Shown here: one piece after another, positions 17,387-26,474 of the stretch | Layout: every line of letters begins with the position of its first letter | Position numbering within the stretch: position 1 is the stretch's first letter | Source of the DNA: Clostridium sp. 28_17 | Lineage (GTDB): Bacteria; Bacillota; Clostridia; TANB77; CAG-508 | Length of the DNA: 64,000 nucleotides | NCBI GenBank assembly: GCA_001916065.1 | Contig: MNRS01000014.1 | Coordinates: 29,596 to 93,595, forward strand | Direction: 5' to 3' | Position numbers and translations under genes: made by a program | The notes under the pieces: generated by a model | What the model was told of the DNA's origin: nothing | The model's input: only the letters and a program-made list of their open reading frames with translations | The model's database searches: none

Positions 17387-19933
17387 ATGCCAAGAAGTAA
17401 TAATAAAAAGGAAGCAAGACATAGCAAACCAGAAGAAAAAACAACCAAAATAAAAACACAAAAAGGCAAAATACCAAAAAATAAAAAAAGGAAACAACAT
17501 CCAAAATTAAAACTATTCCTAAAAATACTACTAATAATATTTTTACTATTATGTGTAGCAGGAGCAGGGGTAGTCTCAGCAATGATGTTTGGACTATTTG
17601 GCAACGACTTTGAAATAACAAAAGAGGAACTAATAGTAGGAAACTCTAACACAATAGTATTAGACAAAGACGGAAATGAAATAGCAAACTTAAACACAGA
17701 CGAAAATAGAAAAACAATATCACTAAGTGAAATGTCACCATACTTGCCAAAAGCATATATAGCAATAGAAGACAAAAGATTCTATTCACATAGTGGTGTA
17801 GACATAAAAAGAACCGCTGGAGCAATACTTGGAGCAGTTACAGGGAACTCATCATATGGAGGAAGTTCAATAACACAACAATTGGTAAAAAACATAACAA
17901 AAGACAAAGCAAGATCAGGACTAGCAGGTGTAGTAAGAAAAATGAAAGAATGGTCAAAAGCAGTACAAGTAGAAAGAATGATATCAAAAGACCAAATACT
18001 AGAACTATATTTAAACATAATATTTGTAGGGGGTAACGAACTACACGGAGTAGAACTAGGCTCACAATATTACTTTAACAAAAGTGCAAAAGACTTAAGT
18101 TTAGCACAATGTGCATTTTTAGCAGGAATAAACAACTCACCAAATTCATATAGCCCATATGACACATCATTAGACCAAGAAAAAGCAGGAAATCTAAGAA
18201 AAGAAAGAACACTAACAGTTTTAAAAGAAATGAAAACACAAGGCATGATAGAAAATGAAGACGAATATAATGCAGCAGTTAAAGAAGTAGAAGATGGACT
18301 AAAATTTGAAAAAGGATATTCAGGAACATCAAGTTACTCATACCATACAGCAGAAACAGTAAAACAAGTAATAAAACAAGTAATGGAAGAAAAAAATATA
18401 TCTGAAGATTTAGCAAAAAACTATGTATATGGAAGCGGATTAACAATATACTCAACAGAAGACCCAAAAGTACAAGCAAGAGTAGAAGAAGAATTTGCAA
18501 AAACAAAATACCAAATAAAAGGTAGAGAAAAAAATAAAAATGGTGAACTAAAAAATGACCATACACAAGCCGGAATGGTAATAATAGACAATCAAACAAA
18601 CCAAGTGGTAGCAGTAGGAGGAAGCCTTGGAGAGCAAAAAACAACAGGATGGAACAGAGGAACACAATTAACAAGACAAACAGGTTCATCAATGAAACCA
18701 CTAGCAGACATAGTACCAGGATTACAAGAAAAAGTAATAACTGCAGCAACAATATATGATGATGCAATAACAGACTTTGGAGGAGGATATAAGCCAAAAG
18801 ACTACAACAATCCAAAGGGATATATCAATATAAGAAGTTGTATACGTACATCACAAAATATACCAATGGTAAAAGTAATGATGGAATTAACACCTAAAAA
18901 ATCAATAGAATACCTAAAGAAAATGGGAATAACAACACTAGATGATACAAAAGATGCAAACCCAGCATTATCAATAGGTGGACTAAGTAAAGGAATAAGC
19001 CCATTAGAAATGGCAGGAGCATATGCATCAATAGCAAATGATGGTGTATACACAAAACCAATATTCTTCACAAAAGTAGTAGACAGTAGTGGAAACACAG
19101 TATTAACTGCAAACCAAGAAAAAACAAGAGTAATATCAGAACAAAATGCATACTTAACAAGATCAATTGTATCAGAACCAACAAAAAGTGGAGGAACAGC
19201 AACATATTGTGCAATACCAGGAATGGAAACATGCGCAAAAACAGGTTCAACAGATGACTATGTAGACAGATGGCTATGCGGATTTACACCATACTATACT
19301 GCAGCATGTTGGTTTGGATATGACAATGACCAAGAACCATTAAAAGTTGGAAAAACAGTATATAGTGTAGATGGAAGAAACCCAGCAGGACAATTATGGT
19401 CATCAATAATGAAAGATATCCATAAAGGATTAGCAAACAAAAACTTCAACAAACCATCAACAGGATTAGTACAAAAAACAATATGCAAAGACACAGGAGG
19501 AGTTGCAACATCTTCATGTACAAACACATACACAGAAACATTTACAACAGACAATGTGCCAGAAAACTGCCAAGGACACGGAACACAAAAAATATGTACG
19601 GAATCAGGAAAAGTTGCAAACGAATACTGCCCAGCAGATAAGGTAAAAACAGTATCTTATGGAGGAGTTATTCCAAAAGAACAACTAAAATTATGGAATA
19701 CAATAAACAAATCAAAATCATCAAGCGAAAAAATAGACGAAGTATGTACAATACATACAAAGAAAATCGAAGAAAAAACATCAAACGAAAATAAAACACC
19801 AACAAATACAGTAGAAAAAGAACAAAATAAAATAGGAAATACAGTAGAAAAACCAACAACAAAACCAGAAGAAAATAAAGTGCCTGATGAAACAGGAAAA
19901 GACGAAACCGCTAAAGACGAAACAGCAGACTAA
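17387..19933 (+). CDS. Class A penicillin-binding protein (PBP1A family)
   Basis: A bifunctional peptidoglycan synthase. After a basic cytoplasmic tail (1-42) comes a membrane helix (about 43-68). The GT51 transglycosylase domain has EDKRFYSHSGVD (about 126) and GGSSITQQLVKN. The transpeptidase domain has the active-site SSMKP (SxxK, about 433), TSQN and KTGSTDD (about 617). A long Thr/Glu/Lys-rich tail with several Cys residues (about 700-848) extends beyond the usual domain. ATG 17387 follows GGGAGG. Its neighbours, cysS and galE, do not suggest a dedicated pathway. Confidence 0.93.
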   Translation: MPRSNNKKEARHSKPEEKTTKIKTQKGKIPKNKKRKQHPKLKLFLKILLIIFLLLCVAGAGVVSAMMFGLFGNDFEITKEELIVGNSNTIVLDKDGNEIANLNTDENRKTISLSEMSPYLPKAYIAIEDKRFYSHSGVDIKRTAGAILGAVTGNSSYGGSSITQQLVKNITKDKARSGLAGVVRKMKEWSKAVQVERMISKDQILELYLNIIFVGGNELHGVELGSQYYFNKSAKDLSLAQCAFLAGINNSPNSYSPYDTSLDQEKAGNLRKERTLTVLKEMKTQGMIENEDEYNAAVKEVEDGLKFEKGYSGTSSYSYHTAETVKQVIKQVMEEKNISEDLAKNYVYGSGLTIYSTEDPKVQARVEEEFAKTKYQIKGREKNKNGELKNDHTQAGMVIIDNQTNQVVAVGGSLGEQKTTGWNRGTQLTRQTGSSMKPLADIVPGLQEKVITAATIYDDAITDFGGGYKPKDYNNPKGYINIRSCIRTSQNIPMVKVMMELTPKKSIEYLKKMGITTLDDTKDANPALSIGGLSKGISPLEMAGAYASIANDGVYTKPIFFTKVVDSSGNTVLTANQEKTRVISEQNAYLTRSIVSEPTKSGGTATYCAIPGMETCAKTGSTDDYVDRWLCGFTPYYTAACWFGYDNDQEPLKVGKTVYSVDGRNPAGQLWSSIMKDIHKGLANKNFNKPSTGLVQKTICKDTGGVATSSCTNTYTETFTTDNVPENCQGHGTQKICTESGKVANEYCPADKVKTVSYGGVIPKEQLKLWNTINKSKSSSEKIDEVCTIHTKKIEEKTSNENKTPTNTVEKEQNKIGNTVEKPTTKPEENKVPDETGKDETAKDETAD

Positions 19934-19938
19934 AAAAA

Positions 19939-19989
19939 CAGAATTAAGATTTTGTATGCAATACAAACTGCTACAAAATCTAATTTCTG
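19939..19989 (+). promoter_or_regulatory. Long hairpin between the PBP gene and cysS
   Basis: An 18-bp arm pair with two mismatches (19939-19956, 19972-19989) resembles the terminator at 1706, but the T run is missing. An alternative inner hairpin, TTGTAT-gca-ATACAA, overlaps it. It could be a terminator or part of a cysS leader. Confidence 0.45.
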
Positions 19990-20033
19990 CTATAAAATAA
20001 TATAAAATATTGAGCACTTTGGAAAGGAGAAAA

Positions 20034-21434
20034 ATGGACATATATTTTTACAACACATTAACAAGAAAAAAAGACAAATTTGAACCACTAGACCCAAAGG
20101 AGATAAGAATATATTCATGTGGACCAACAGTATACAAAGATGCCACAATAGGAAATATGAGAACAAACATATTTCAAGACGTATTAAGAAGAACATTACG
20201 CTATAATGGATATAAAATAAAACACGCAATGAACATCACAGACGTAGGGCACTTAGTATCAGACGGTGACGAAGGCGAAGACAAAATGTTAAAATCAGCA
20301 AGAGAAGAACACAAAACGCCAATACAAATAGCAGAGCACTACACAAAGTTATTTTTTGACGACTTAAAATCCTTAAACATAGAAACACCAGAAATAGTAT
20401 GTAAAGCAACAGACCACATAAAAGAAATGCTAGAATATGTAGAAAAACTAATGGAAAATGGATATGCATACGAAACATCAACAGCAATATATTTTGATAT
20501 ATCAAAATTAGACAAATACCCAATACTTTCCAATCTAGACATAGAAAATCAAAAAGCAGGAGCAAGAGTAGAAGTAGACCCAGAAAAAAGAAATCCACAT
20601 GACTTTGCATTATGGATAAAAGCACCAGAAAATCACTTAATGAAATGGAATAGTCCATGGGGCCCAAGTTACCCAGGATGGCACATAGAATGTTCTGCAA
20701 TGGGAAGAAAATACTTAGGAGAGCAATTTGACATACATACAGGTGGAATCGACTTAATACCAACACACCATGAAAACGAAATTGCTCAAAGCAAAGGAAG
20801 ATGCGGAAAAATACCAGCCAAATACTGGTTACACGGAGAATACCTATTAATAAATGGAGGAAAAATGTCAAAATCACTAGGAAATGTATACCTAGTAAAA
20901 GACATAAAAGAAAAAGGATATGACCCAATAGTATACAAACTATTCAGTTACTCATGTCATTACAGAAACAAACTAAACTTTACATGGGAAGGAATAGACT
21001 CTGCATCAAAATCATTAGAAAGACTGCGTAACAGTTACCAACTAAACTTAAATGGAACAGACGAATTAACAGTTGAGGACAAAGAAAAATTAGCACAAAT
21101 AGAAGAAAATTTCCATAAAGCAATAAATGATGACTTAAACATGCCACTTGCAATGAGTTTTGTATGGGAAGCAGCAAGATTTGAAAAGAAAAATCCGGAA
21201 GTTGCTAGATTACTTGCAAAATTTGACACAGTTCTTGGAATTAAAATAGATGAAGCAAATACAGAAAAAGAGGAAATTCCACAAGACATTTTGAATTTAG
21301 TTGAACAAAGAAAAATAGCAAGAGAAAACAAAGACTGGGCAAAATCAGATGAAATAAGAGATTTAATAAATAAAAAAGGATATTTAGTTAAAGATACTAA
21401 AAATGGAGTAGAAATAAACAAAATAATAAATTAA
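20034..21434 (+). CDS. cysS: Cysteinyl-tRNA synthetase
   Basis: CysS charges tRNA-Cys. The product of about 466 aa shows the class I signature in CGPTVYKDATIGNMR (the HIGH-like TIGN), the zinc-site region WHIECSAMGRKYLG, HHENEIAQSKG and the KMSKS loop GGKMSKSLGN. The frame opens at a TTG (20010), but AAGGAG stands directly before ATG 20034, which also gives the standard N-terminus MDIYFYNTLTRKK. Confidence 0.95.
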   Translation: MDIYFYNTLTRKKDKFEPLDPKEIRIYSCGPTVYKDATIGNMRTNIFQDVLRRTLRYNGYKIKHAMNITDVGHLVSDGDEGEDKMLKSAREEHKTPIQIAEHYTKLFFDDLKSLNIETPEIVCKATDHIKEMLEYVEKLMENGYAYETSTAIYFDISKLDKYPILSNLDIENQKAGARVEVDPEKRNPHDFALWIKAPENHLMKWNSPWGPSYPGWHIECSAMGRKYLGEQFDIHTGGIDLIPTHHENEIAQSKGRCGKIPAKYWLHGEYLLINGGKMSKSLGNVYLVKDIKEKGYDPIVYKLFSYSCHYRNKLNFTWEGIDSASKSLERLRNSYQLNLNGTDELTVEDKEKLAQIEENFHKAINDDLNMPLAMSFVWEAARFEKKNPEVARLLAKFDTVLGIKIDEANTEKEEIPQDILNLVEQRKIARENKDWAKSDEIRDLINKKGYLVKDTKNGVEINKIIN

Positions 21435-21520
21435 GAAAAAAGCAAAATATCCAGAAATTTGGTTATTGATAAAAACAAAAAGGAGAACAACCTTTTTAAA
21501 ACAAATTAGGAGGGATCAAA

Positions 21521-22528
21521 ATGGCAATATTATTACCAGGAGGAGCAGGATTTATAGGAAGTCACACTGCAGTAGAATTATTAAATAAAGGAAGAGAAAT
21601 AATTATAATAGACAACTTCTCAAACAGTACACCAAAATCATTAGAGGCTATTAAGAAAATAACAGGAAAAGACTTTAAATTTTATGAAATGGACTACATG
21701 GACAAAGAAAAATTAGAAAAAGTATTTGAAGAAAACAACATAGAAGCAGTAATGAACTTTGCAGGATACAAAGCAGTTGGAGAATCTATACAAAAACCAA
21801 TAGAATACTACACAAACAATATATCAGGAGCATTAGTAGTATTAGACACGATGAGAAAATATGGATGCAAAAAATTCATATTTAGTTCATCTGCAACAGT
21901 ATATGGTGAACCAGAAAAAATGCCTATAACAGAAGATACACCAACAGGAGGAACAACTAATCCATATGGAACAACAAAATTATTTATAGAACAAATACTA
22001 AAGGACATTTACAAATCTGACAACACATGGGACATCTGCATACTAAGATATTTCAATCCAGTAGGAGCACATGAAAGTGGACTAATTGGTGAAGAACCAA
22101 AAGGAATACCAAACAACTTAATGCCATATGTAGCAAGAGTTGCAGCCGGAACATTAAAAGAATTGTCAGTATTTGGAAATGATTACAACACACCAGATGG
22201 AACAGGTGTAAGAGATTATATCCATGTTGTTGACTTAGCAAAAGGACATATAAAAGCATTGGAAAAATTAGAAAAAGAAAATGAAGGTTTATATATCTAT
22301 AACCTAGGTACAGGACATGGTTATAGTGTTTTAGATATGGTTAAAGGTTTTGAAAAAGCAACAGGTAAAAAGGTTGCGTATAAAATAGCACCTCGTAGAC
22401 ATGGGGATATTGCTACATGTTATGCTGACCCTACTAAGGCAAAAGAAGAATTGGGTTGGACAGCAGAAAAAAATATCGATGATATGTGCAAAGATAGTTG
22501 GCACTACATTGAAGAGAGCCAAAAATAA
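21521..22528 (+). CDS. galE: UDP-glucose 4-epimerase
   Basis: GalE interconverts UDP-glucose and UDP-galactose and so supplies precursors for surface glycans. The 335-aa SDR protein has the NAD loop GGAGFIGS (7-14), FSSSATVYG and the catalytic Tyr-Lys pair in NPYGTTK (about 148-154), and ends in the usual GWTAEKNIDDMCKDSW. ATG 21521 follows AGGAGG. A terminator at 22603 ends the unit. Confidence 0.93.
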   Translation: MAILLPGGAGFIGSHTAVELLNKGREIIIIDNFSNSTPKSLEAIKKITGKDFKFYEMDYMDKEKLEKVFEENNIEAVMNFAGYKAVGESIQKPIEYYTNNISGALVVLDTMRKYGCKKFIFSSSATVYGEPEKMPITEDTPTGGTTNPYGTTKLFIEQILKDIYKSDNTWDICILRYFNPVGAHESGLIGEEPKGIPNNLMPYVARVAAGTLKELSVFGNDYNTPDGTGVRDYIHVVDLAKGHIKALEKLEKENEGLYIYNLGTGHGYSVLDMVKGFEKATGKKVAYKIAPRRHGDIATCYADPTKAKEELGWTAEKNIDDMCKDSWHYIEESQK

Positions 22529-22602
22529 TTTAATGGACTTCGAATTGTAACATTGTTTTTAATAAAAAATAAAAAAGTTATAAAAAATAGTTGATTTTTA
22601 CA

Positions 22603-22640
22603 AATAAGTATGGTATTATAATGCCATACTTATTTTAGTA
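22603..22640 (+). terminator. Rho-independent terminator of galE
   Basis: AATAAGTATGG pairs with CCATACTTATT around a 10-nt loop, and T-rich sequence follows. Confidence 0.8.
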
Positions 22641-22779
22641 TTTTTTTAATCCAAAGAATTTTTTATTCATATTTTTATATCTAATTTTTTTTAATTCAGA
22701 CTCCTTCAGAGTACAAAAATTTATATTCTGCCTAATTTGAAAATTAATTCAAAAGGCATAAAGGAAAGGAGGGATACAT

Positions 22780-23289
22780 GTGAGTAGTGAATTTGAAAAA
22801 ATTGTGTTGCAAAAATTTGACGAAATAAGTGGTAAATTAGAACATTTAGATAATAAAATTGATGCAGTAGAAGAAAACTTAAATAAAAAAATCGGCGCAG
22901 TAGAAGAAAACTTAAACAATAAAATTGATGTAGTAGAAGAAAAATTAAACAATAAAATCGATGCAGTAGAAGAAAATTTAAATAAAAAAATCGGCGCAGT
23001 AGAAGAAAAATTAAACAATAAAATAGATGCAGTAGAAGAAAACTTAAACAATAAAATTGATGCAGTAGACAACAACTTAAATAAAAAAATAGACTATGTA
23101 GACGCTAAACAAACAAAAAGATCAGATAGTATTATGGATAAATTAGATTACATGAGTAATAACATAGCACAAATACTTGAAGAACAAATAAAAATGCGTA
23201 AAGAAATGAAAGAATACAATGAAAAAAATGAAAAAGAACATAGAATGTTTGAATATGAAATAAGCAACTTAAAAAGATATGTAGTATAA
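22780..23289 (+). CDS. Hendecad-repeat coiled-coil protein
   Basis: A 169-aa protein made almost wholly of helix. Eight 11-residue units of the type NKIDAVEENLN (residues 25-112) form a hendecad repeat, which gives a nearly straight or right-handed coiled coil. The flanking segments MSSEFEKIVLQKFDEISGKL and IAQILEEQIKMRKEMKEYNEK are also helical. No signal peptide or membrane helix is present. The start is GTG at 22780, seven bases after AAAGGAGG. The fold is similar to DUF1640-like or tail/scaffold coiled coils, but no function can be inferred. Confidence 0.75.
   Translation: MSSEFEKIVLQKFDEISGKLEHLDNKIDAVEENLNKKIGAVEENLNNKIDVVEEKLNNKIDAVEENLNKKIGAVEEKLNNKIDAVEENLNNKIDAVDNNLNKKIDYVDAKQTKRSDSIMDKLDYMSNNIAQILEEQIKMRKEMKEYNEKNEKEHRMFEYEISNLKRYVV
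22852..23115 (+). repeat. Eight tandem 33-bp repeats inside the coiled-coil gene
   Basis: Units begin at 22852 and repeat every 33 bases, with two alternating types (NKIDAVEENLN and KKIGAVEENLN). The DNA identity between units is high enough that copy number could change by recombination or slippage without changing frame. Confidence 0.85.
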
Positions 23290-23295
23290 TAATAA

Positions 23296-23334
23296 AAAAA
23301 TACCTTCTGATTAACTAAAACAGAGGGTATTTTT
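23296..23334 (+). terminator. Rho-independent terminator
   Basis: AAAAATACCTTCTG pairs with CAGAGGGTATTTTT around an 11-nt loop, just after the coiled-coil gene. Confidence 0.8.
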
Positions 23335-23411
23335 TATAAAAAATTTTAACCAGAAAAAATTAACCCTGTAAAAAGTGACAATTGTAAAATAATGTAAAAA
23401 ACAAAAAATAA

Positions 23412-23440
23412 TTGCATAAAAAAAACATCTATGGTATAAT
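23412..23440 (+). promoter_or_regulatory. Sigma-A promoter of the small membrane-protein gene
   Basis: TTGCAT (23412) and TATAAT (23435) are 17 bases apart, 33 bases before the start codon. The same TTGCAT -35 box is used at 6923 and 8295. Confidence 0.7.
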
Positions 23441-23472
23441 TTGAAAAGTACAATGGAAAAAAGGTGGAAAAA

Positions 23473-23808
23473 ATGAAAACAATATTAGTAGTAATATATA
23501 TATTAGTATTTTTAATATTTGCACTATGCCTATACGCAGTAACGCAAATAAAACTATTAGGAATAAAAATAAAAGACTTTTGGAGTTTTATAGAAGCAAA
23601 CCAAATGCTAGACAAACTAGAAAAATTAGCAAAACAATACGAAAACATGTCACCACAAGAACAAGTAATATACCTAGCAGAAGCGGAAAAAATCTTCACA
23701 GCATTTGACAAAGTACCAGAAGCACTATGGGACGAAGAATACGAAAAATACAAAAAAGTACTAAAAAAATATAATGATATAAAAATGTTCAGATGGGTAT
23801 CAAACTAA
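23473..23808 (+). CDS. Small membrane-anchored protein of unknown function
   Basis: An approximately 111-aa protein with one N-terminal membrane helix (about 3-22) and a cytoplasmic, charged helical tail rich in Lys, Glu and Tyr (LEKLAKQYENMSPQEQVIYLAEAEKIF). The frame opens at GTG 23464, but AAGGTGG fits ATG 23473 better. I recognise no family. It lies before an LCP ligase and may be co-transcribed with it. Confidence 0.65.
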   Translation: MKTILVVIYILVFLIFALCLYAVTQIKLLGIKIKDFWSFIEANQMLDKLEKLAKQYENMSPQEQVIYLAEAEKIFTAFDKVPEALWDEEYEKYKKVLKKYNDIKMFRWVSN

Positions 23809-23895
23809 AAATATAAAGAATAAAAATTATATGGGCATTTAACTAAAATAAAAAAACACAAAAAATTTAAGAATACAAGAAAGAAGGAAAAACAA

Positions 23896-24933
23896 GTGTC
23901 AGAGAAAAAAGAAAAAAGAAAAATAAGCGTATTTTTAAAAATAATAATAGTACTATTAATAATATTAGCGTTAATAATAGGCGTAGCATTTTTCTATGTA
24001 AAAGGAAAATTAGATAAAATACAAAAAGTAGAACTACCATCAGACAAAGACTTGGGAATAACAGAAACAACTGCAAAAAATCTAACAGGATACAGAAACA
24101 TAGCAATATTTGGAGTAGACAGTAGATCAGACGATTATGGAGTAGGAAACAGAAGTGACTGCATTATAATAGCAAGTATAAACAATGAAACAGGAGCAAT
24201 AAAATTAATATCAGTATATAGAGATACATATGTAAATATCGAAGGGCATGGACTAGACAAAATAACACACGCATACTCATATGGAGAAGCACCACTTGCA
24301 GTAAAAACACTAAACACAAATTTAGACCTAAATATAAACGAATTTGTAACAGTAAACTTTGACTCAGTAGCAGAAGCAGTAGACCAATTAGGAGGAGTTC
24401 GATTAACAATAACATCTGACGAAATAAAATATATAAATGGATATATAGACGAAACATCAAAGGTAACAGGAAAAACATCTAAACACATAACAGAACCAGG
24501 AACATATACAGTAGACGGAGTACAAGCAGTTGCGTATTCTAGAATAAGATACACAGACGGTGGAGACTATAAAAGAACAGAAAGAATGAGAACAGTAATT
24601 GAAGCAATGTTCAGCAAATTAAAAACAAAAAATCTAAACCAAATAAACTCATTCGCAGACAAAATATTACCACATGTTTATACGAATATATCAGCAACAG
24701 ATATAATATCAATGGTACCAAGTATGTCAAAATACAAAGTTACAGAAAGCATAGGATGGCCATATGATACAAAAGGAAAAACAATGGATAGATGGTACGG
24801 AATACCAATTACACTAGAATCAAATGTTACACAATTACACAAAGAAGCATTTGGAGAAGAAAACTACACACCATCAGATATAGTAAAATCAATAAGTGAA
24901 AGCATTATAAAGAAAACAGGATATACAAAATAA
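23896..24933 (+). CDS. LytR-CpsA-Psr (LCP) family glycopolymer ligase
   Basis: LCP enzymes transfer undecaprenyl-linked wall teichoic acid or capsule to peptidoglycan outside the membrane. The 345-aa protein has a short cytoplasmic tail, a membrane helix (about 12-36) and the LCP domain with GVDSRSDDYGVGNRSDCIIIASI, VYRDTYVNIEG, NFDSVAEAVDQLGGV and YSRIRYTDGGDYKRTERMR, which include the conserved Arg and Asp residues. The start is GTG at 23896. A second LCP gene lies at 49931, so wall attachment may serve two polymers. Confidence 0.9.
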   Translation: MSEKKEKRKISVFLKIIIVLLIILALIIGVAFFYVKGKLDKIQKVELPSDKDLGITETTAKNLTGYRNIAIFGVDSRSDDYGVGNRSDCIIIASINNETGAIKLISVYRDTYVNIEGHGLDKITHAYSYGEAPLAVKTLNTNLDLNINEFVTVNFDSVAEAVDQLGGVRLTITSDEIKYINGYIDETSKVTGKTSKHITEPGTYTVDGVQAVAYSRIRYTDGGDYKRTERMRTVIEAMFSKLKTKNLNQINSFADKILPHVYTNISATDIISMVPSMSKYKVTESIGWPYDTKGKTMDRWYGIPITLESNVTQLHKEAFGEENYTPSDIVKSISESIIKKTGYTK

Positions 24934-24963
24934 TAATAAGAAAAGTAAATTCTTATAACATAG

Positions 24964-24995
24964 AAAGCTCTATATAAACTTATAGGGCTTTTTTA
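24964..24995 (+). terminator. Rho-independent terminator
   Basis: AAAGCTCTATA pairs with TATAGGGCTTT (one G-U pair) around a 6-nt loop, followed by a T run. Confidence 0.8.
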
Positions 24996-25019
24996 TAACA
25001 AAATTCAAGGAGAAACAAA

Positions 25020-25526
25020 ATGAATCTAAACATAAAAAGAACAATATTTGCAATTTTAACAATAGCAACATGCATAATAATATTTATATTTTCAAATCAA
25101 AACGGAGAAAAATCAGGACTAACAAGTAGAGAATTCGTAAGAAAAATAGTTGAAATAACAGGAATTACAAATAATTTAAACGAAACAGAAAAAGAAGAAT
25201 TAATAGAAAATTGCCAATTTGTTGTAAGAAAATTAGCACATTTTTCAATATACACAATATTAGGAATAAATGCTTTAGGATTTATTAACACATACACAAA
25301 AATAAGTTTAAAAAAACAAATAGGAATAACAATGCTTTTTGGATGCTTATATGCAACATCAGATGAATTTCATCAAAAGTTTTCAAATGGAAGAACTGCA
25401 TCCCCAAAAGATGTGTTAATAGATACTTTAGGAGTGTTGTTTGGGATAGGACTTTATATGCTGGTAAAAAAAATAATAATAACAATAAAAGAACACAAAT
25501 TAGAAGACGGAAAACAAGAAATATAA
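25020..25526 (+). CDS. VanZ-like membrane protein
   Basis: A 168-aa protein with about four membrane helices (9-26, 75-93, about 100-118 and 139-155). VRKLAHFSIYTILGINALGF and ATSDEFHQKFSNGRTASPKDVLIDTLGVLFG are the hallmark motifs of the VanZ family (PF04892). VanZ gives low-level teicoplanin resistance in enterococci, but most family members are of unknown role. ATG 25020 follows AAGGAG. Confidence 0.85.
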   Translation: MNLNIKRTIFAILTIATCIIIFIFSNQNGEKSGLTSREFVRKIVEITGITNNLNETEKEELIENCQFVVRKLAHFSIYTILGINALGFINTYTKISLKKQIGITMLFGCLYATSDEFHQKFSNGRTASPKDVLIDTLGVLFGIGLYMLVKKIIITIKEHKLEDGKQEI

Positions 25527-25644
25527 ATGAATTGCAAGGCAGGAATATTATATTTTGCACTAAGTAATACTAATAGTGTGTATAATATTGTTTCCTAAAT
25601 CCGATGGAAAAAACAAGAAAAAAGCAAAAAAACAACGAAAATAA

Positions 25645-25673
25645 TTGATTTTTTAAATAAAGTATTATATAAT
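25645..25673 (+). promoter_or_regulatory. Promoter of the polysaccharide operon
   Basis: TTGATT (25645) and TATAAT (25668) lie 17 bases apart, 50 bases before the first gene. No convincing terminator appears until 39971, so this promoter may serve all 14 kb. Confidence 0.7.
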
Positions 25674-25723
25674 TTAAAATAGAGTTGACTGATGACAAAA
25701 AAACGTTAATAGGGGGATTTAAA

Positions 25724-26455
25724 GTGGATATGAATGGAATAAAAAATTGCAACATTGCATTAGAAAATGAAGTTGTAAAAAATGAAATACCAGTTAGTAT
25801 CACAATAGAAAAAAGTAAAAATAAAATAAAGAAAAAATTAGAGGATGTTATAAAAAGAATAATAGATATTTGTGGTGGTCTAGTAGGAACAATAGCACTA
25901 ATACCATTAACAATTATAATATACGTAGCTAGAATTGCAATGCATGAAAATGATGGCCCAATATTTTATGATCAATTGAGAATAGGCAAAAATGGTAAAG
26001 TATTTAAAATGTATAAATACAGATCAATGGTTATTGGAGCAGATGAAAAATTACATAAATATTTAGAAGAAAACGAAGAGGCTAGAAAAGAATATAAAAA
26101 ATATAAAAAATTAAAAAATGACCCAAGAATTACAAAGGTAGGAAATTTTATAAGAAAAACAAGCCTTGATGAATTTCCACAATTTATAAATGTCTTAAAA
26201 GGTGATATGAGTTTGGTTGGACCTAGACCGTATCTTCCAAGAGAAAAAGAGGATATGGGCGAATATTATGATTGCATTATTAAATCTAGACCTGGAGTTA
26301 CAGGATATTGGCAAATTGCTGGTAGAAATGATGTTACTTTTGGGGATAGATTGAAGATGGATTGTGAGTATAATAAAAAGAAGAGCTTGAAAACGGATTT
26401 AAAATTACTTGCAAAGACATTTTTAAAAGTAGTAAAAAAAGAGGGAGCAATATAA
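25724..26455 (+). CDS. Priming undecaprenyl-phosphate sugar phosphotransferase
   Basis: Bacterial sugar transferases (PF02397) attach the first sugar-phosphate to undecaprenyl phosphate and so start repeat-unit assembly. The protein of about 243 aa has one membrane helix (about 42-67) and the family motifs GPIFYDQLRIGKNGKVFKMYKYRSM, KTSLDEFPQFINVLKGDMSLVGPRP and RPGVTGYWQIAGRND. The start is probably GTG at 25724, seven bases after AGGGGG; TTG 25685 lacks a site. It lacks the extra membrane helices of the WbaP type. As first gene of the operon it probably defines the reducing-end sugar. Confidence 0.9.
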   Translation: MDMNGIKNCNIALENEVVKNEIPVSITIEKSKNKIKKKLEDVIKRIIDICGGLVGTIALIPLTIIIYVARIAMHENDGPIFYDQLRIGKNGKVFKMYKYRSMVIGADEKLHKYLEENEEARKEYKKYKKLKNDPRITKVGNFIRKTSLDEFPQFINVLKGDMSLVGPRPYLPREKEDMGEYYDCIIKSRPGVTGYWQIAGRNDVTFGDRLKMDCEYNKKKSLKTDLKLLAKTFLKVVKKEGAI

Positions 26456-26474
26456 ACAATAATAGGGGGATTAT

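Noticed and set aside
22852..23115. Regular 33-base repeats that could suggest a CRISPR array
   Set aside because: Units are contiguous with no unique spacers and stay in frame in a coiled-coil gene; no cas genes are present.
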